Source of the DNA: Novosphingobium sp. SG751A
GTDB taxonomy: Bacteria; Pseudomonadota; Alphaproteobacteria; Sphingomonadales; Sphingomonadaceae
NCBI RefSeq assembly: GCF_013149295.1
Contig: NZ_JABGCB010000001.1
Span: 372,001-436,000 of the forward strand
Length of the DNA: 64,000 bases
Reading direction: 5' to 3'
Shown piece after piece: positions 25,506 through 35,564 of the stretch. The position numbers and the translations under genes are program-made. The notes under the pieces were generated by a model. It searched no databases and was not told the origin of the DNA. It was given only the letters and a program-made list of their open reading frames with translations. How positions within the stretch are numbered: the first letter of the stretch is position 1; every line of letters begins with the position of its first letter.

Positions 25506-26882
25506 TTATTCGTCCCCCACGATGCGGTCAACGAGATTTGGCAAAAGGTTGATGACGCGGTGCCGCATTTCGGCGGGCGCTTCCCCCGCCCCGCCGCTAT
25601 CCTCCGGCCCATAGGCCTGTTCAAACCCCAGCTTTGCCCCTTCGCGCAGACGCAGGCCGCCATGGGCCACAGGGCGGATCTCTCCGGCAAGCGACACTTC
25701 GCCAAACCACACTGATCGCGCGGGCAGGGGCTTGTCCGCCAGCGCCGAAACCAGCGCGGCCGCCACCGCCAGATCCGCCGCCGGATCGGCCAGACGATAG
25801 CCCCCCGCGACATTGAGATAGACTTCGCAAGCCGAGAAATTGAGCCCGCAGCGCGCCTCGAGCACCGCCAGCAGCATGGCCAGACGCCCATTGTCCCAGC
25901 CCACCACCGCGCGCCGGGGTGTCGCTCCCGACTGCAACCGCACGATCAGCGCCTGAATTTCCACCAGCACTGGGCGCGTGCCCTCAATCGCAGGGAACAC
26001 CGCGCTGCCCGGCACCGGGTTTTCCCGGCCCGACAGGAACAGCATCGAAGGGTTCGACACTTCCTCCAGCCCCTTGCCCGCCATGGCGAAGACGCCGATC
26101 TCATCGACCGGGCCAAACCGGTTCTTCAGGTTGCGCAGGATGCGATATTGATGGCTGCGCTCGCCCTCAAACGCCATCACCACATCGACCATATGCTCAA
26201 GCACGCGCGGCCCGGCGATGCTGCCATCCTTGGTCACATGACCCACCAGCACCAGCACCGCGCCATTCTCCTTGGCATAACGGATCAGTTCGAACGCGCA
26301 GCCGCGCACCTGGCTGACCGTGCCGGGCGCGCCCTCGATCTGGTCGGAATGCATGCACTGGATCGAATCGATGACCAAGAGCGCTGGCGCCTCCATCCCG
26401 CCCAGCGTGGTCAGAATATCGCGCACCGACGTGGACGAGGCGAGCCGAATCGGGGCGCTCTGCAAGCCAAGCCGCTCGGCACGCAGACGGATTTGCCCCG
26501 GCGCTTCCTCGCCGCTGATATAGACCGCAAGGCCGCCCGCTTGCGCCACCTTCGCGCTGGCCTGAAGCAGCAGCGTCGATTTGCCGATGCCCGGATCGCC
26601 GCCCATCAAGATCGCGCTGCCGGGCACAAGACCCCCACCCAGCGCACGGTCGAACTCGGCAATCCCCGTGCTGCGCCGCACCAGCTTGTCATCGGCCTTG
26701 TCCAGCGGCTCAAACAGGATCGCCCGCCCGCCGCTCGACAAATCATGCTTGGCCGAAAACACCGTCTGCGGCGCCTCCTCGCCCAGCGTGTTCCATTCGC
26801 CGCAATCGGCGCATTGCCCCTGCCATCGGTTGGTGACGCTGCCACAGGAGGAGCAGACGAAGCGGCGTTTCGGTTTGGCCAT
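25506..26882 (-). CDS. radA: DNA repair protein RadA
   Basis: RecA-like ATPase that promotes branch migration in recombination. The 458-residue product has an N-terminal zinc finger (CSSCG...CADCG, about 10-28), Walker A GDPGIGKST (about 95-103) and the RadA-specific KNRFG motif (about 253). A C-terminal Lon-protease-like domain follows (SGATPRRAVVGWDNGRLAML...). The ATG at 26882 gives MAKPKRRF directly before the zinc finger; an upstream extension of 30 codons runs into the repeat element and is rejected. It heads a radA-cvpA-scaffold gene cluster. Confidence 0.96.
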   Translation of the reverse strand: MAKPKRRFVCSSCGSVTNRWQGQCADCGEWNTLGEEAPQTVFSAKHDLSSGGRAILFEPLDKADDKLVRRSTGIAEFDRALGGGLVPGSAILMGGDPGIGKSTLLLQASAKVAQAGGLAVYISGEEAPGQIRLRAERLGLQSAPIRLASSTSVRDILTTLGGMEAPALLVIDSIQCMHSDQIEGAPGTVSQVRGCAFELIRYAKENGAVLVLVGHVTKDGSIAGPRVLEHMVDVVMAFEGERSHQYRILRNLKNRFGPVDEIGVFAMAGKGLEEVSNPSMLFLSGRENPVPGSAVFPAIEGTRPVLVEIQALIVRLQSGATPRRAVVGWDNGRLAMLLAVLEARCGLNFSACEVYLNVAGGYRLADPAADLAVAAALVSALADKPLPARSVWFGEVSLAGEIRPVAHGGLRLREGAKLGFEQAYGPEDSGGAGEAPAEMRHRVINLLPNLVDRIVGDE

Positions 26883-26930
26883 GCGCGCATCGTAGGGAGA
26901 ACAAAAGGGGAAATCAAGAGGGTTGAGGGT

Positions 26931-27148
26931 GCCTCCGGCGGGCAAAGGGGCCTGGTCCCTTTGCAATCCCATTTTTGGGGTAGCGCCTCACTGGCGGCAG
27001 AGCGCCAGACCAAAAATAAAGCCTGCGGCGCCATTATGCTGCGCCGCAGGCTTTAAAATTCAAACGCCGCGCCCGACCCAACGGCCGAACCGCAAACTAT
27101 ACAGTAACGGGATTGCAAAGGGACCGGGCCCCTTTGCCCGCCGGAGGC
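26931..27148. repeat. Composite palindromic repeat, copy 1
   Basis: The 218-base element lies between dnaJ and radA. Its two ends (26931-26970 and 27109-27148) are 40-base inverted repeats that differ at one base, and each arm is itself a hairpin around GCAAAGGG/CCCTTTGC. In the middle is a perfect 14-bp stem (27018-27031 with 27041-27054, AAAGCCTGCGGCGC) flanked by A/T bases, which looks like a two-way terminator. The same design occurs at 34722-34958 and 55310-55505. Confidence 0.88.
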
Positions 27149-27162
27149 AAAAGCCCCCAACC

Positions 27163-28302
27163 TTACTCCGTCAAATCGCTCCAGACATTCTTCAACCGGT
27201 CAAAGAACCCCTTGGCCTCAGGGCATTCATCACCGGTTTCGGTCGCCTGAAACTCGCGCAGCAATTCCTTCTGCCGCGCCGAAAGCTTGGTCGGCGTTTC
27301 CACCGCGACCTCGACCACCAGATCGCCAACCCCGCGCCCGTTGAGCACCGGCATACCGGCTCCGCGCTTTTGCAACTGCTTGCCGGTCTGAATGCCTGCG
27401 GGAATGTCGATGACATGCCTGACGCCATCCATGCCCGGGATTTCGATCTGTCCGCCCAGCGCCGCCGTGGTAAAGCTGATCGGCGCGCGGGTCAGCAGCG
27501 TGGTGTTCTCGCGGTCGAACACCGCGTGGCGACGGATATGCAGGAAGATGTACAGATCCCCCGGCGGCGAACCGTTCGGCCCGGCCTCCCCCTTGCCCGA
27601 CAGGCGGATGCGGTTGCCATTGTCCACACCCTTGGGGATCGCGACTTCCAGCTTCTTGCGCTGATCGACGCGACCTTCGCCGTGGCACTTCTTGCAAGGC
27701 TTCTCGATCACCTCGCCCCGGCCGTGACAGGTCGGGCATGTGCGCTCGACCATGAAAAAGCCCTGCTGGGCGCGCACCTTGCCATGGCCGCCACACAGGT
27801 TGCAGCGGCGCTTGCCCGTGCCCGGTTGCGCCCCGGTGCCCGCGCAAGGCTCGCAGCTTGTGGCGACCTCGACCTCGATTTCCACGGTCTTGCCATGGAA
27901 CGCGTCTTCGAGCCCGATTTCGAGATCATAGCGCAGGTCGGCCCCGCGACGGGGCTGTTGCCTCGCCCCGCCGCCGCCAAAGGCATTGCCAAAGATGCTC
28001 TCGAAGATATCGCCGATATCGCCGAAATCACCGCCGCCGTGAAAACCGCCGCCGCCCGCGCCCGGCCCGCCGTTTTGAAACGCAGCATGGCCGAAACGGT
28101 CATAGGCCGCGCGCTTTTGGGGGTCCTTCAGGCAATCATAGGCTTCGCTGATCTGTTTGAATTTGGCCTCGGACTCGTTGCAACCTGGGTTGCGGTCCGG
28201 GTGAAATTTCATCGCCAGTTTGCGATAGGAAGATTTCAGCGTCGCATCATCGGCGTCACGCGAAACTTCCAGCAGTTCGTAATAGTCGATTTCAGCCGAC
28301 AT
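27163..28302 (-). CDS. dnaJ: Chaperone DnaJ (Hsp40)
   Basis: Co-chaperone that delivers substrates to DnaK and stimulates its ATPase. The 379-residue type I DnaJ has a J-domain with HPD (about 33-35) and a Gly/Phe-rich linker (about 77-125). Four CxxCxGxG zinc repeats follow (CEPCAGTG, CNLCGGHG, CPTCHGRG, CKKCHGEG), then the substrate-binding barrels. It follows dnaK by 60 bases on the same strand with a strong hairpin in between, which may set the DnaK:DnaJ ratio. Confidence 0.97.
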   Translation of the reverse strand: MSAEIDYYELLEVSRDADDATLKSSYRKLAMKFHPDRNPGCNESEAKFKQISEAYDCLKDPQKRAAYDRFGHAAFQNGGPGAGGGGFHGGGDFGDIGDIFESIFGNAFGGGGARQQPRRGADLRYDLEIGLEDAFHGKTVEIEVEVATSCEPCAGTGAQPGTGKRRCNLCGGHGKVRAQQGFFMVERTCPTCHGRGEVIEKPCKKCHGEGRVDQRKKLEVAIPKGVDNGNRIRLSGKGEAGPNGSPPGDLYIFLHIRRHAVFDRENTTLLTRAPISFTTAALGGQIEIPGMDGVRHVIDIPAGIQTGKQLQKRGAGMPVLNGRGVGDLVVEVAVETPTKLSARQKELLREFQATETGDECPEAKGFFDRLKNVWSDLTE

Positions 28303-28320
28303 TGCACATTTCCCCTGAAG

Positions 28321-28350
28321 AGAGGCCCGCCTCGTTCAAGGCGGGCCTCT
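28321..28350 (-). terminator. Hairpin between dnaK and dnaJ
   Basis: A perfect 12-bp stem (28321-28332 with 28339-28350) with a six-base loop fills most of the 60-base gap. On the minus strand it is followed by CTTCAGG rather than a T-run. Partial termination or protection of the dnaK message is more likely than full termination, since dnaJ has no obvious promoter of its own here. Confidence 0.6.
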
Positions 28351-28362
28351 TTCATCGCAACA

Positions 28363-30267
<1,905 letters not shown>

Positions 30268-30358
30268 ATCGTCGATCCCTAAGTCCAGTGTTGACACCAC
30301 CCTTTGGCTTCCCGAAAAATCCGGCAAAGCGGCTCGATGGCTCGTTTGACTTGGCGGC

Positions 30359-30386
30359 ATATAGGTGGGCTTTTGCGCCTAACAAG
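30359..30386 (-). promoter_or_regulatory. RpoH (sigma-32) promoter of dnaK-dnaJ
   Basis: On the minus strand CTTG (30383-30386) is followed after exactly 17 bases by CCTATAT (30359-30365). This is a full match to the alphaproteobacterial heat-shock consensus CTTG-N17/18-CYTATNT. Transcription would begin near 30350 and give a leader of about 85 bases before dnaK. The rest of the 389-base gap up to 30656 holds no other gene I can see; it must include the promoter of the plus-strand copper chaperone gene. Confidence 0.82.
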
Positions 30387-30656
30387 GGCCTTGGCGCGCG
30401 AAGCGTCACTTCATCCACGGCCTTGGCGCATTTTGCCGGTCATTTTGGCTGTGTCGGGCCCGCGCGGGCATCGCAACGCCTCGCCCCACGAAACGGCATT
30501 TTTCCTCATTCATGCGGCATTTACACCGGATTGATCGCAGTCATGCTTGGAATAATGCGAAAAAGTGCCTAACCCAAACGTCAGCCGCGATCCCCAGCAT
30601 GGGCGTGCCGGAACCATTCATTCGCATAATGACCAAAACCCAAGGATTGCCGCCCG

Positions 30657-31145
30657 ATGAAACAGATCGCTTTGGCCCTCTGCCTGCCTCTCGCCCTTGG
30701 CGCTCTTTCCGCATGTGGGGGCGACAAGAAGGCACAGCCCCCCGCCGGACTTTCCGCGATGGACGGCATGCTGATCCACGATGGCCGCCTCGTGCTGCCT
30801 GCGGTCAAGGGGCGCCCGGCGGCGGGCTATTTCACCGTTTCCAATCAGAGCGGCTCGGCCGCCACCCTCACCGGGGTCAGCGTGGCTCATACCGGCAAGG
30901 CCGAAATGCATGTGACGCTTGACGGCATCATGGAGGCTGTGCCCCGGCTGGATATCGGTTCGGGGCAGAGCGTCTCCTTCGGGCCGGGCGGCAAACATGC
31001 GATGGTGTTCGATGTCTCGCCCGATCTGCAACCGGGCGGAACCACGGAACTCACATTGACCTTTTCGGACGGGCGCAAGCTGACCGCGCCGATGCAGATT
31101 GAGGCGCCCGGCATGATGGGCGCCATGGATCATTCCAAAATGTAG
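30657..31145 (+). CDS. PCu(A)C-type copper chaperone lipoprotein
   Basis: Periplasmic copper carrier that helps load the CuA centre of cytochrome oxidase. The 162-residue protein has a lipoprotein signal with LSAC (Cys about residue 20). The family core follows: PAVKGRPAAGYFTVSN, KAEMHVTLDGIMEAVP with copper-ligand candidates Met/His, and GGKHAMVF with the His-x-Met pair. The second Met sits slightly away from the usual MRPV position. The Met/His-containing C-terminus (MMGAMDHSKM) may add copper ligands. RBS AAGGA is ten bases upstream. Confidence 0.87.
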   Translation: MKQIALALCLPLALGALSACGGDKKAQPPAGLSAMDGMLIHDGRLVLPAVKGRPAAGYFTVSNQSGSAATLTGVSVAHTGKAEMHVTLDGIMEAVPRLDIGSGQSVSFGPGGKHAMVFDVSPDLQPGGTTELTLTFSDGRKLTAPMQIEAPGMMGAMDHSKM

Positions 31146-31155
31146 GGCGCCATGA

Positions 31156-31192
31156 AAAAGGCCCGCGTGTCGCAATGATACGCGGGCCTTTT
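31156..31192. terminator. Bidirectional intrinsic terminator
   Basis: A perfect 13-bp stem AAAAGGCCCGCGT/ACGCGGGCCTTTT with an 11-base loop lies between the convergent copper chaperone and glycine-zipper genes. A and T runs at both ends let it work in either direction. Confidence 0.88.
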
Positions 31193-31229
31193 CTTATCAG
31201 ACATATGTTCGCCCCGGGTCAGCCCCAGG

Positions 31230-31490
31230 TCAGCAACGAACGCGATATTCCCGGCCGCGATCGTCCATCCGATAGCAATTGCCGTCGCGCTTGCGCACCG
31301 TCGAACCGGCCACACCGCCCGCCGCCGCGCCAATCGCCGCGCCGGTGGCCACATCGCCGCCCGAAACCCCCGCCACAACCGCGCCGACGCCGGCGCCTGC
31401 CAGAGCGCCCTCGCCGCCATAATTGCTGGCACAGCCCTCGGTCATCACCAAAGCACCGGCCAACATGCCGACCATCAGAAATTTGCGCAT
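31230..31490 (-). CDS. Glycine-zipper outer-membrane-type lipoprotein
   Basis: Small 86-residue envelope protein. An N-terminal hydrophobic signal ends near a Cys (MTEGC, an imperfect lipobox). A Gly/Ala-rich glycine-zipper segment (about 25-64, with repeated GAxxG spacings) is followed by a short basic Cys-containing end (KRDGNCYRM...YRVRC). Such 2TM glycine-zipper proteins sit in the envelope, often with unknown roles. It lies downstream of grpE by 74 bases on the same strand and is convergent with the copper chaperone. Confidence 0.75.
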   Translation of the reverse strand: MRKFLMVGMLAGALVMTEGCASNYGGEGALAGAGVGAVVAGVSGGDVATGAAIGAAAGGVAGSTVRKRDGNCYRMDDRGREYRVRC

Positions 31491-31564
31491 AACAGCCTCC
31501 TTTCCTCGTTACCAAGGAAAGGGTTCAGGCGGGGGAAGGTTCCACCCGCCCCGCGCCTTAACAC

Positions 31565-32080
31565 TTATTCCGGCTTTTTCGCCACGGCCACCATAGCCGG
31601 ACGCAGCAGACGATCCTTGATCGAATAGCCATGCTGAAGCACCTGAATCACCGTGCCGGGTTCAGCATCATGGGGCACTTCGATCATCGCCTGATGCTGG
31701 TTGGGGTCCAGCGGCAGGCCATGGGCGGCCACTTTCTGGATACCATGCTGGCCAAACACCTTGTCCAGCTCGCGGCCCGTGGCCTCGATCCCGGCCAGCA
31801 AGGCCTTCAACCGCTCATCCTCGCGCAGATCGGCGGGGATGGCGTCGAGCGCGCGCGAAAGGTTGTCGGCAACGCTCAGCATATCGCGGGCAAAGCTGGT
31901 GCTGGCATAGGCGCGCGCATCGGCAATGTCCTTTTCCAGACGGCGGCGCACGTTCTGCGTGTCGGCGCGTGCGTAAAGCACGTCATTGCGCGCGGCTTCC
32001 AGATCGTTTTCGAGTTGGGCGATGCGGGTGGCCAGATCGTCTCCGGCCTCATTCTGACCCTGCGTAGTTTCTTCCGTCAT
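31565..32080 (-). CDS. grpE: Nucleotide exchange factor GrpE
   Basis: Releases ADP from DnaK. The 171-residue protein has an acidic N-terminus, a long coiled-coil helix (about 17-60, ATRIAQLENDLEAARNDVLY) and the four-helix/beta C-terminal part. That part contains the family motif GEVIEKP-like segment HQAMIEVPHDAEPGTVIQVL and ends in RPAMVAVAK. It follows hrcA by 19 bases, the common hrcA-grpE heat-shock operon. Together with dnaK-dnaJ it completes the DnaK system within 5 kb. Confidence 0.96.
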   Translation of the reverse strand: MTEETTQGQNEAGDDLATRIAQLENDLEAARNDVLYARADTQNVRRRLEKDIADARAYASTSFARDMLSVADNLSRALDAIPADLREDERLKALLAGIEATGRELDKVFGQHGIQKVAAHGLPLDPNQHQAMIEVPHDAEPGTVIQVLQHGYSIKDRLLRPAMVAVAKKPE

Positions 32081-32099
32081 TGTTCCGATTATTCCAGTT

Positions 32100-33167
32100 T
32101 CAACCGATCAGTTTGCCCAAAGACTGGGCTGTGAAATCCACCATGGGGACGAGACGCGCATAATTCAACCGCGTTGGCCCGATTACCCCCACAACGCCGA
32201 TCACCCGCCCATCGCGATCTCTGTAGGGAGATGCAATGACCGAAGAGCCGGAAAGCGCGAAAAGCCGGTTCTCGCTGCCGATAAAGATCCGGGTGGAATC
32301 CCCCTCCTTGGCGCGGTCCAACAATTCGCCCACCGATTGTTTATTTTCCAAATCGTCCAGCAAGGATCGCACCCGGTCCAAATCGTGCAAAGCCGCCTCG
32401 TCCAGCAGATTGGCCTGTCCGCGCACGATCAGGACGGGGCGATGGGCCGCATCCTCGCTCCACACCGCCAATCCGCGCTGGACCAGATCAGCGCTGGCGG
32501 CATCAAGCGCGCTTTTTCCGCTGACGATTTCGGCCTGCATCGCGCCCGCCGCCTCGGCCAAGGTGCGCCCGCCCAGATGAGCCGTGATATAATTGGACGC
32601 CGCCTCCAGCGCGCCTGCGCCAATCGAGGCCGGCAGGGCCAGAATGCGGTTCTCGATGCCCCCATCCTCGCCCACCAGCACCGCCAGAGCGCGGCCCGGC
32701 GAGAGCGGCACAAGGCTCATCTGCGCCAGACGCGGCTCGCGCTGGGGCACCATGACCACGCCCGCGCAGGCCGAAATATCGGACAGCGCCGCGCTGGTGG
32801 CGGCCAGCGCCGCCTCGATCGGGCCGGGCTGGTGCAAGGATCGCTCGATTGCGGCACGCTCCTCCATGCTGGGTTCGCGCACCTGCATCATGCCGTCGAC
32901 AAACAGGCGCAGCCCCTGCTCGGTCGGCATTCGCCCCGCGCTGGTATGGGGATGGCTGAGCAGGCCCAGCCCCTCAAGCTCGGCCAGCACGCTGCGGATC
33001 GAGGCGGGCGAAAGATTGAGCGCCCCGCCGCCCGCCAGCGTTTTCGACCCTACAGGCTGCCCCGAATGGATATAGGCCTCGACCACCTGTCGAAATATTT
33101 CGCGCGCGCGCCCCGTCACCTCGGGAAAGGAAAGTTCAGAAGGAGCGGATCTGGCCATCCCCATCAT
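32100..33167 (-). CDS. hrcA: Heat-inducible transcription repressor HrcA
   Basis: Repressor that binds CIRCE operators, normally upstream of groESL. The 355-residue protein has an N-terminal winged helix (about 12-85, with GSKTLAGGGALNLSPASIRSVLAELE; first 20 GSKTLAGGGALNLSPASIRS) and the HPHTSAGRMPTEQGLR motif. A GAF-like inserted domain and the C-terminal IGVVGVIGPTRLNYARLVPMV block follow (core IGPTRLNYARLVPMV). Two adjacent ATGs open the frame. I found no CIRCE element anywhere in the window, so its targets lie elsewhere. Confidence 0.96.
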   Translation of the reverse strand: MMGMARSAPSELSFPEVTGRAREIFRQVVEAYIHSGQPVGSKTLAGGGALNLSPASIRSVLAELEGLGLLSHPHTSAGRMPTEQGLRLFVDGMMQVREPSMEERAAIERSLHQPGPIEAALAATSAALSDISACAGVVMVPQREPRLAQMSLVPLSPGRALAVLVGEDGGIENRILALPASIGAGALEAASNYITAHLGGRTLAEAAGAMQAEIVSGKSALDAASADLVQRGLAVWSEDAAHRPVLIVRGQANLLDEAALHDLDRVRSLLDDLENKQSVGELLDRAKEGDSTRIFIGSENRLFALSGSSVIASPYRDRDGRVIGVVGVIGPTRLNYARLVPMVDFTAQSLGKLIG

Positions 33168-33309
33168 ATTGGGCGGCCAATCCCGTCAAATCAAGAGACA
33201 TGGCAAATCAGCCAGAACCGACAGGCAAAACCTTGCCCCTGCCCGCTCAACGCGATAGGGCCGCGTCAACTTCATCAAGAACCAAACTTCACCTATAGAA
33301 AGGCCTGCC

Positions 33310-34026
33310 ATGCGTCCCTCTGGCCGCGCGCCCGACGAAATGCGCGAGATCGAAATCATCACCAATTTCACCAAGCATGCCGAAGGCAGCGTGCTGGTCT
33401 GCTTTGGCGACACCAAGGTTCTGGTCACGGCCAGCGTTGAAGAACGTGTGCCGCCGTTCCTGCGCGGCAAGGGCGAAGGCTGGGTGACGGCGGAATATTC
33501 GATGCTGCCGCGCGCCACCCACACCCGCGGCAGCCGCGAGGCCGCCAAAGGCAAGCAGTCGGGCCGCACGCAGGAAATCCAGCGTTTGATCGGCCGCTCG
33601 CTGCGCGCCGTCACTGATCTCAAGAAGTTGGGCGAACGCCAGATCACGCTGGATTGCGACGTGATCCAGGCCGATGGCGGCACGCGCACGGCCTCGATTT
33701 CGGGCGCCTGGGTGGCGCTGCGCCTGGCGGTCAACGGGCTGATGGCCAAAGGTCTGATCGCCGAAGATCCGCTGCCGCGCAAGGTGGCCGCGATTTCCTG
33801 CGGCATCGTCAATGGCGCGGCGGTTTTGGATCTCGATTATATTGAGGATTCGGGCGCGGATGCCGATGCCAATTTCGTGCTGATCGAAGGCGGCCATATT
33901 GCCGAAGCGCAGGCCACCGCCGAAGGCGCGACCTATGACGAGGAAGGCCTGCTGCGCCTGCTGCGTTTGGCCCGCATCGGCTGCGACCGCATCTTTGCCG
34001 CACAGGACAAGGCGGTCGGGGCTTAA
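33310..34026 (+). CDS. rph: Ribonuclease PH
   Basis: Phosphorolytic 3' exoribonuclease that trims tRNA precursors. The 238-residue product carries the RNase PH signatures: [14 protein letters not shown] at the start, [19 protein letters not shown] (about 56-74) and the conserved [16 protein letters not shown] block. The phosphate/metal-site residues in [18 protein letters not shown] complete the set. The length is typical. It is divergent from hrcA by 142 bases and leads into rdgB, 57 bases downstream. Confidence 0.97.
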   Translation: MRPSGRAPDEMREIEIITNFTKHAEGSVLVCFGDTKVLVTASVEERVPPFLRGKGEGWVTAEYSMLPRATHTRGSREAAKGKQSGRTQEIQRLIGRSLRAVTDLKKLGERQITLDCDVIQADGGTRTASISGAWVALRLAVNGLMAKGLIAEDPLPRKVAAISCGIVNGAAVLDLDYIEDSGADADANFVLIEGGHIAEAQATAEGATYDEEGLLRLLRLARIGCDRIFAAQDKAVGA

Positions 34027-34083
34027 TTGCCCTGCCCCCCTGCCGTACAACATCCAAACATCCGCCAAAGGGGCCAAGCGCCG

Positions 34084-34704
34084 ATGACCAGACTTTCCGG
34101 CAAGATCGTGATCGCCACGCATAATCTGGGCAAACTGGCCGAGATGCAGAAGATGTTGGCCCCTTACGGCCTGGAATGCGTGTCGGCGGGCGAACTGGGG
34201 CTGAAAGAGCCTGAGGAAGTCGGCACCACCTTTATCGAAAATGCTCTGATCAAGGCGCGCTTCGCGGCGGTGGAAAGCGGGCTTCCCGCGCTGGCTGACG
34301 ATTCGGGCCTTTGCGTACAGGCGCTGGGGGGACGGCCCGGCGTCTACACCGCCGACTGGGCCGAGCGGCACTGGTACGAAGGCCCCGAAGGCCGCGACTG
34401 GTTCATGGCCATGGGCAAGGTCGAGGGGCTGCTTTGCGAACATGGGCCGGACGTGGGTCGCGCAGCGCATTTCGCCTGCGTGCTGGCGCTGGCATGGCCC
34501 GATGGCGTCGATGCGGTCTATGAAGGCCGCGTCGATGGCACCATGACATGGCCCCCGCGCGGGCGTCTGGGCTTTGGCTTCGACCCGGTATTCATCCCGC
34601 GCGGCTATAACCAGACCTTTGCCGAAATCCCCCCCGCCGATAAGGCAAAGATCAGCCACCGTGCCGATGCTTTTGCCAAGCTGGTGGCGGATCAGTTCGG
34701 GTAA
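34084..34704 (+). CDS. rdgB: Non-canonical purine NTP pyrophosphatase (RdgB/HAM1)
   Basis: Hydrolyses ITP, dITP and XTP to monophosphates, keeping inosine out of DNA. The 206-residue protein shows the family's IVIATHNLGKLAEM start (Thr-His-Asn-x-x-Lys, substrate binding), TFIENALIKARFAA, LADDSGLCV with the catalytic Asp, and GFGFDPVFIP near the end. The ATG at 34084 is chosen because it gives this start; 19 upstream in-frame codons have no similarity. It follows rph in the common rph-rdgB order. Confidence 0.96.
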   Translation: MTRLSGKIVIATHNLGKLAEMQKMLAPYGLECVSAGELGLKEPEEVGTTFIENALIKARFAAVESGLPALADDSGLCVQALGGRPGVYTADWAERHWYEGPEGRDWFMAMGKVEGLLCEHGPDVGRAAHFACVLALAWPDGVDAVYEGRVDGTMTWPPRGRLGFGFDPVFIPRGYNQTFAEIPPADKAKISHRADAFAKLVADQFG

Positions 34705-34721
34705 GGGTTGATAAGTTTTAT

Positions 34722-34958
34722 GCCTCCGGCGGGCAAAGGGACTCGTCCCTTTGCAATCCCCTTACTGTCGGCGTTTGCGCTGATCATTCGGCCAAGGCGC
34801 TCAAAACGCTACATTGAAATTTGAAAGCCTGCGGCGCGGCAGGCTCACCCTATCTGGCGCCGCAGGCTTTCAAACTATACCGCACATGCTTCGTTGCCGA
34901 TCATACACGCCCCTATAACGGGATTGCAAAGGGCCCCCGCCCTTTGCCCGCCGGAGGC
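34722..34958. repeat. Composite palindromic repeat, copy 2
   Basis: The 237-base element fills the gap between the convergent rdgB and CAP genes. The outer arms (34722-34760 and 34920-34958, 39 bases each) are inverted repeats differing only in the central loop bases. The central hairpin has a perfect 15-bp stem (34823-34837 with 34857-34871). The same central sequence and outer arms as copy 1 are present, but the spacers between them differ. Confidence 0.88.
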
Positions 34959-34974
34959 AAAACCTCAAAACCCC

Positions 34975-35520
34975 TTAAAACACCTTCTGCCCAAAGATAT
35001 TCCCCGCAGGCCAATAGCGGCAAACGAGGAAATCATCCCTCGGCCCTCGCGCCATCGCGCAACCCACCTTCTGCGTCCCGCGCCAGACGATCTGGGTGTA
35101 ATGGGCAACATTGTGCCAATTGCCGTCGCGCGAAACGGCCGGGAATGTGCCGGGCAGGAAATCGTCGCGCTCGGAGATAAACTGCTCGATCATCGTTTCG
35201 ATCGGAAAGGCCCCCGCCGTGCCCATAAACAGGTTTTCGCCCGCTTTCCTGCGCCGCTCGGCCGAGGCATGTTCGAACTTTCCGCTGCGCGCCAGTTCCT
35301 GCGCCCAATCGAGCGCGCCTTGGGCCAGCGCCTCGTCCCAGACCAGCGGGGCCTCGCTCATCCGCCCCCTTTCGCGATTGTGCGCGGCCAGCGCGCGCGC
35401 AGCCAGAGCGGGCGCCATGGCGGGCGGGCCGGCGCCATAAACGGCAACCGGAGTGATCGCGGGGGCGGCCGAAACCGGACCGCCGATCAGGCAACAGAGG
35501 ACAAAAGCATGGCGCATCAT
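34975..35520 (-). CDS. Secreted CAP-domain (SCP/PR-1) protein
   Basis: Predicted exported 181-residue protein. A signal peptide (MMRHAFVLCCLIGGPVSA) precedes a CAP domain with LAAHNRERGR, LVWDEALAQGALDWAQELA, GENLFMG and GNWHNVAHYTQIVWRGTQKVGCA. The conserved His and Glu of the CAP cavity (HNRER, HYTQIVW) are kept. CAP proteins are found in all kingdoms; bacterial members often lack a known activity. The start is the first of two adjacent ATGs; the frame is open upstream without similarity. Confidence 0.9.
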   Translation of the reverse strand: MMRHAFVLCCLIGGPVSAAPAITPVAVYGAGPPAMAPALAARALAAHNRERGRMSEAPLVWDEALAQGALDWAQELARSGKFEHASAERRRKAGENLFMGTAGAFPIETMIEQFISERDDFLPGTFPAVSRDGNWHNVAHYTQIVWRGTQKVGCAMARGPRDDFLVCRYWPAGNIFGQKVF

Positions 35521-35564
35521 ACCCGCCCCTTGACATCTCAACCTTAAACCAGCGTGAAGAAGCC

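Noticed and set aside
33168..33240. RpoH promoter upstream of hrcA
   Set aside because: A CTTG is present, but the spacing and -10 do not match, and it would lie too close to the start codon.
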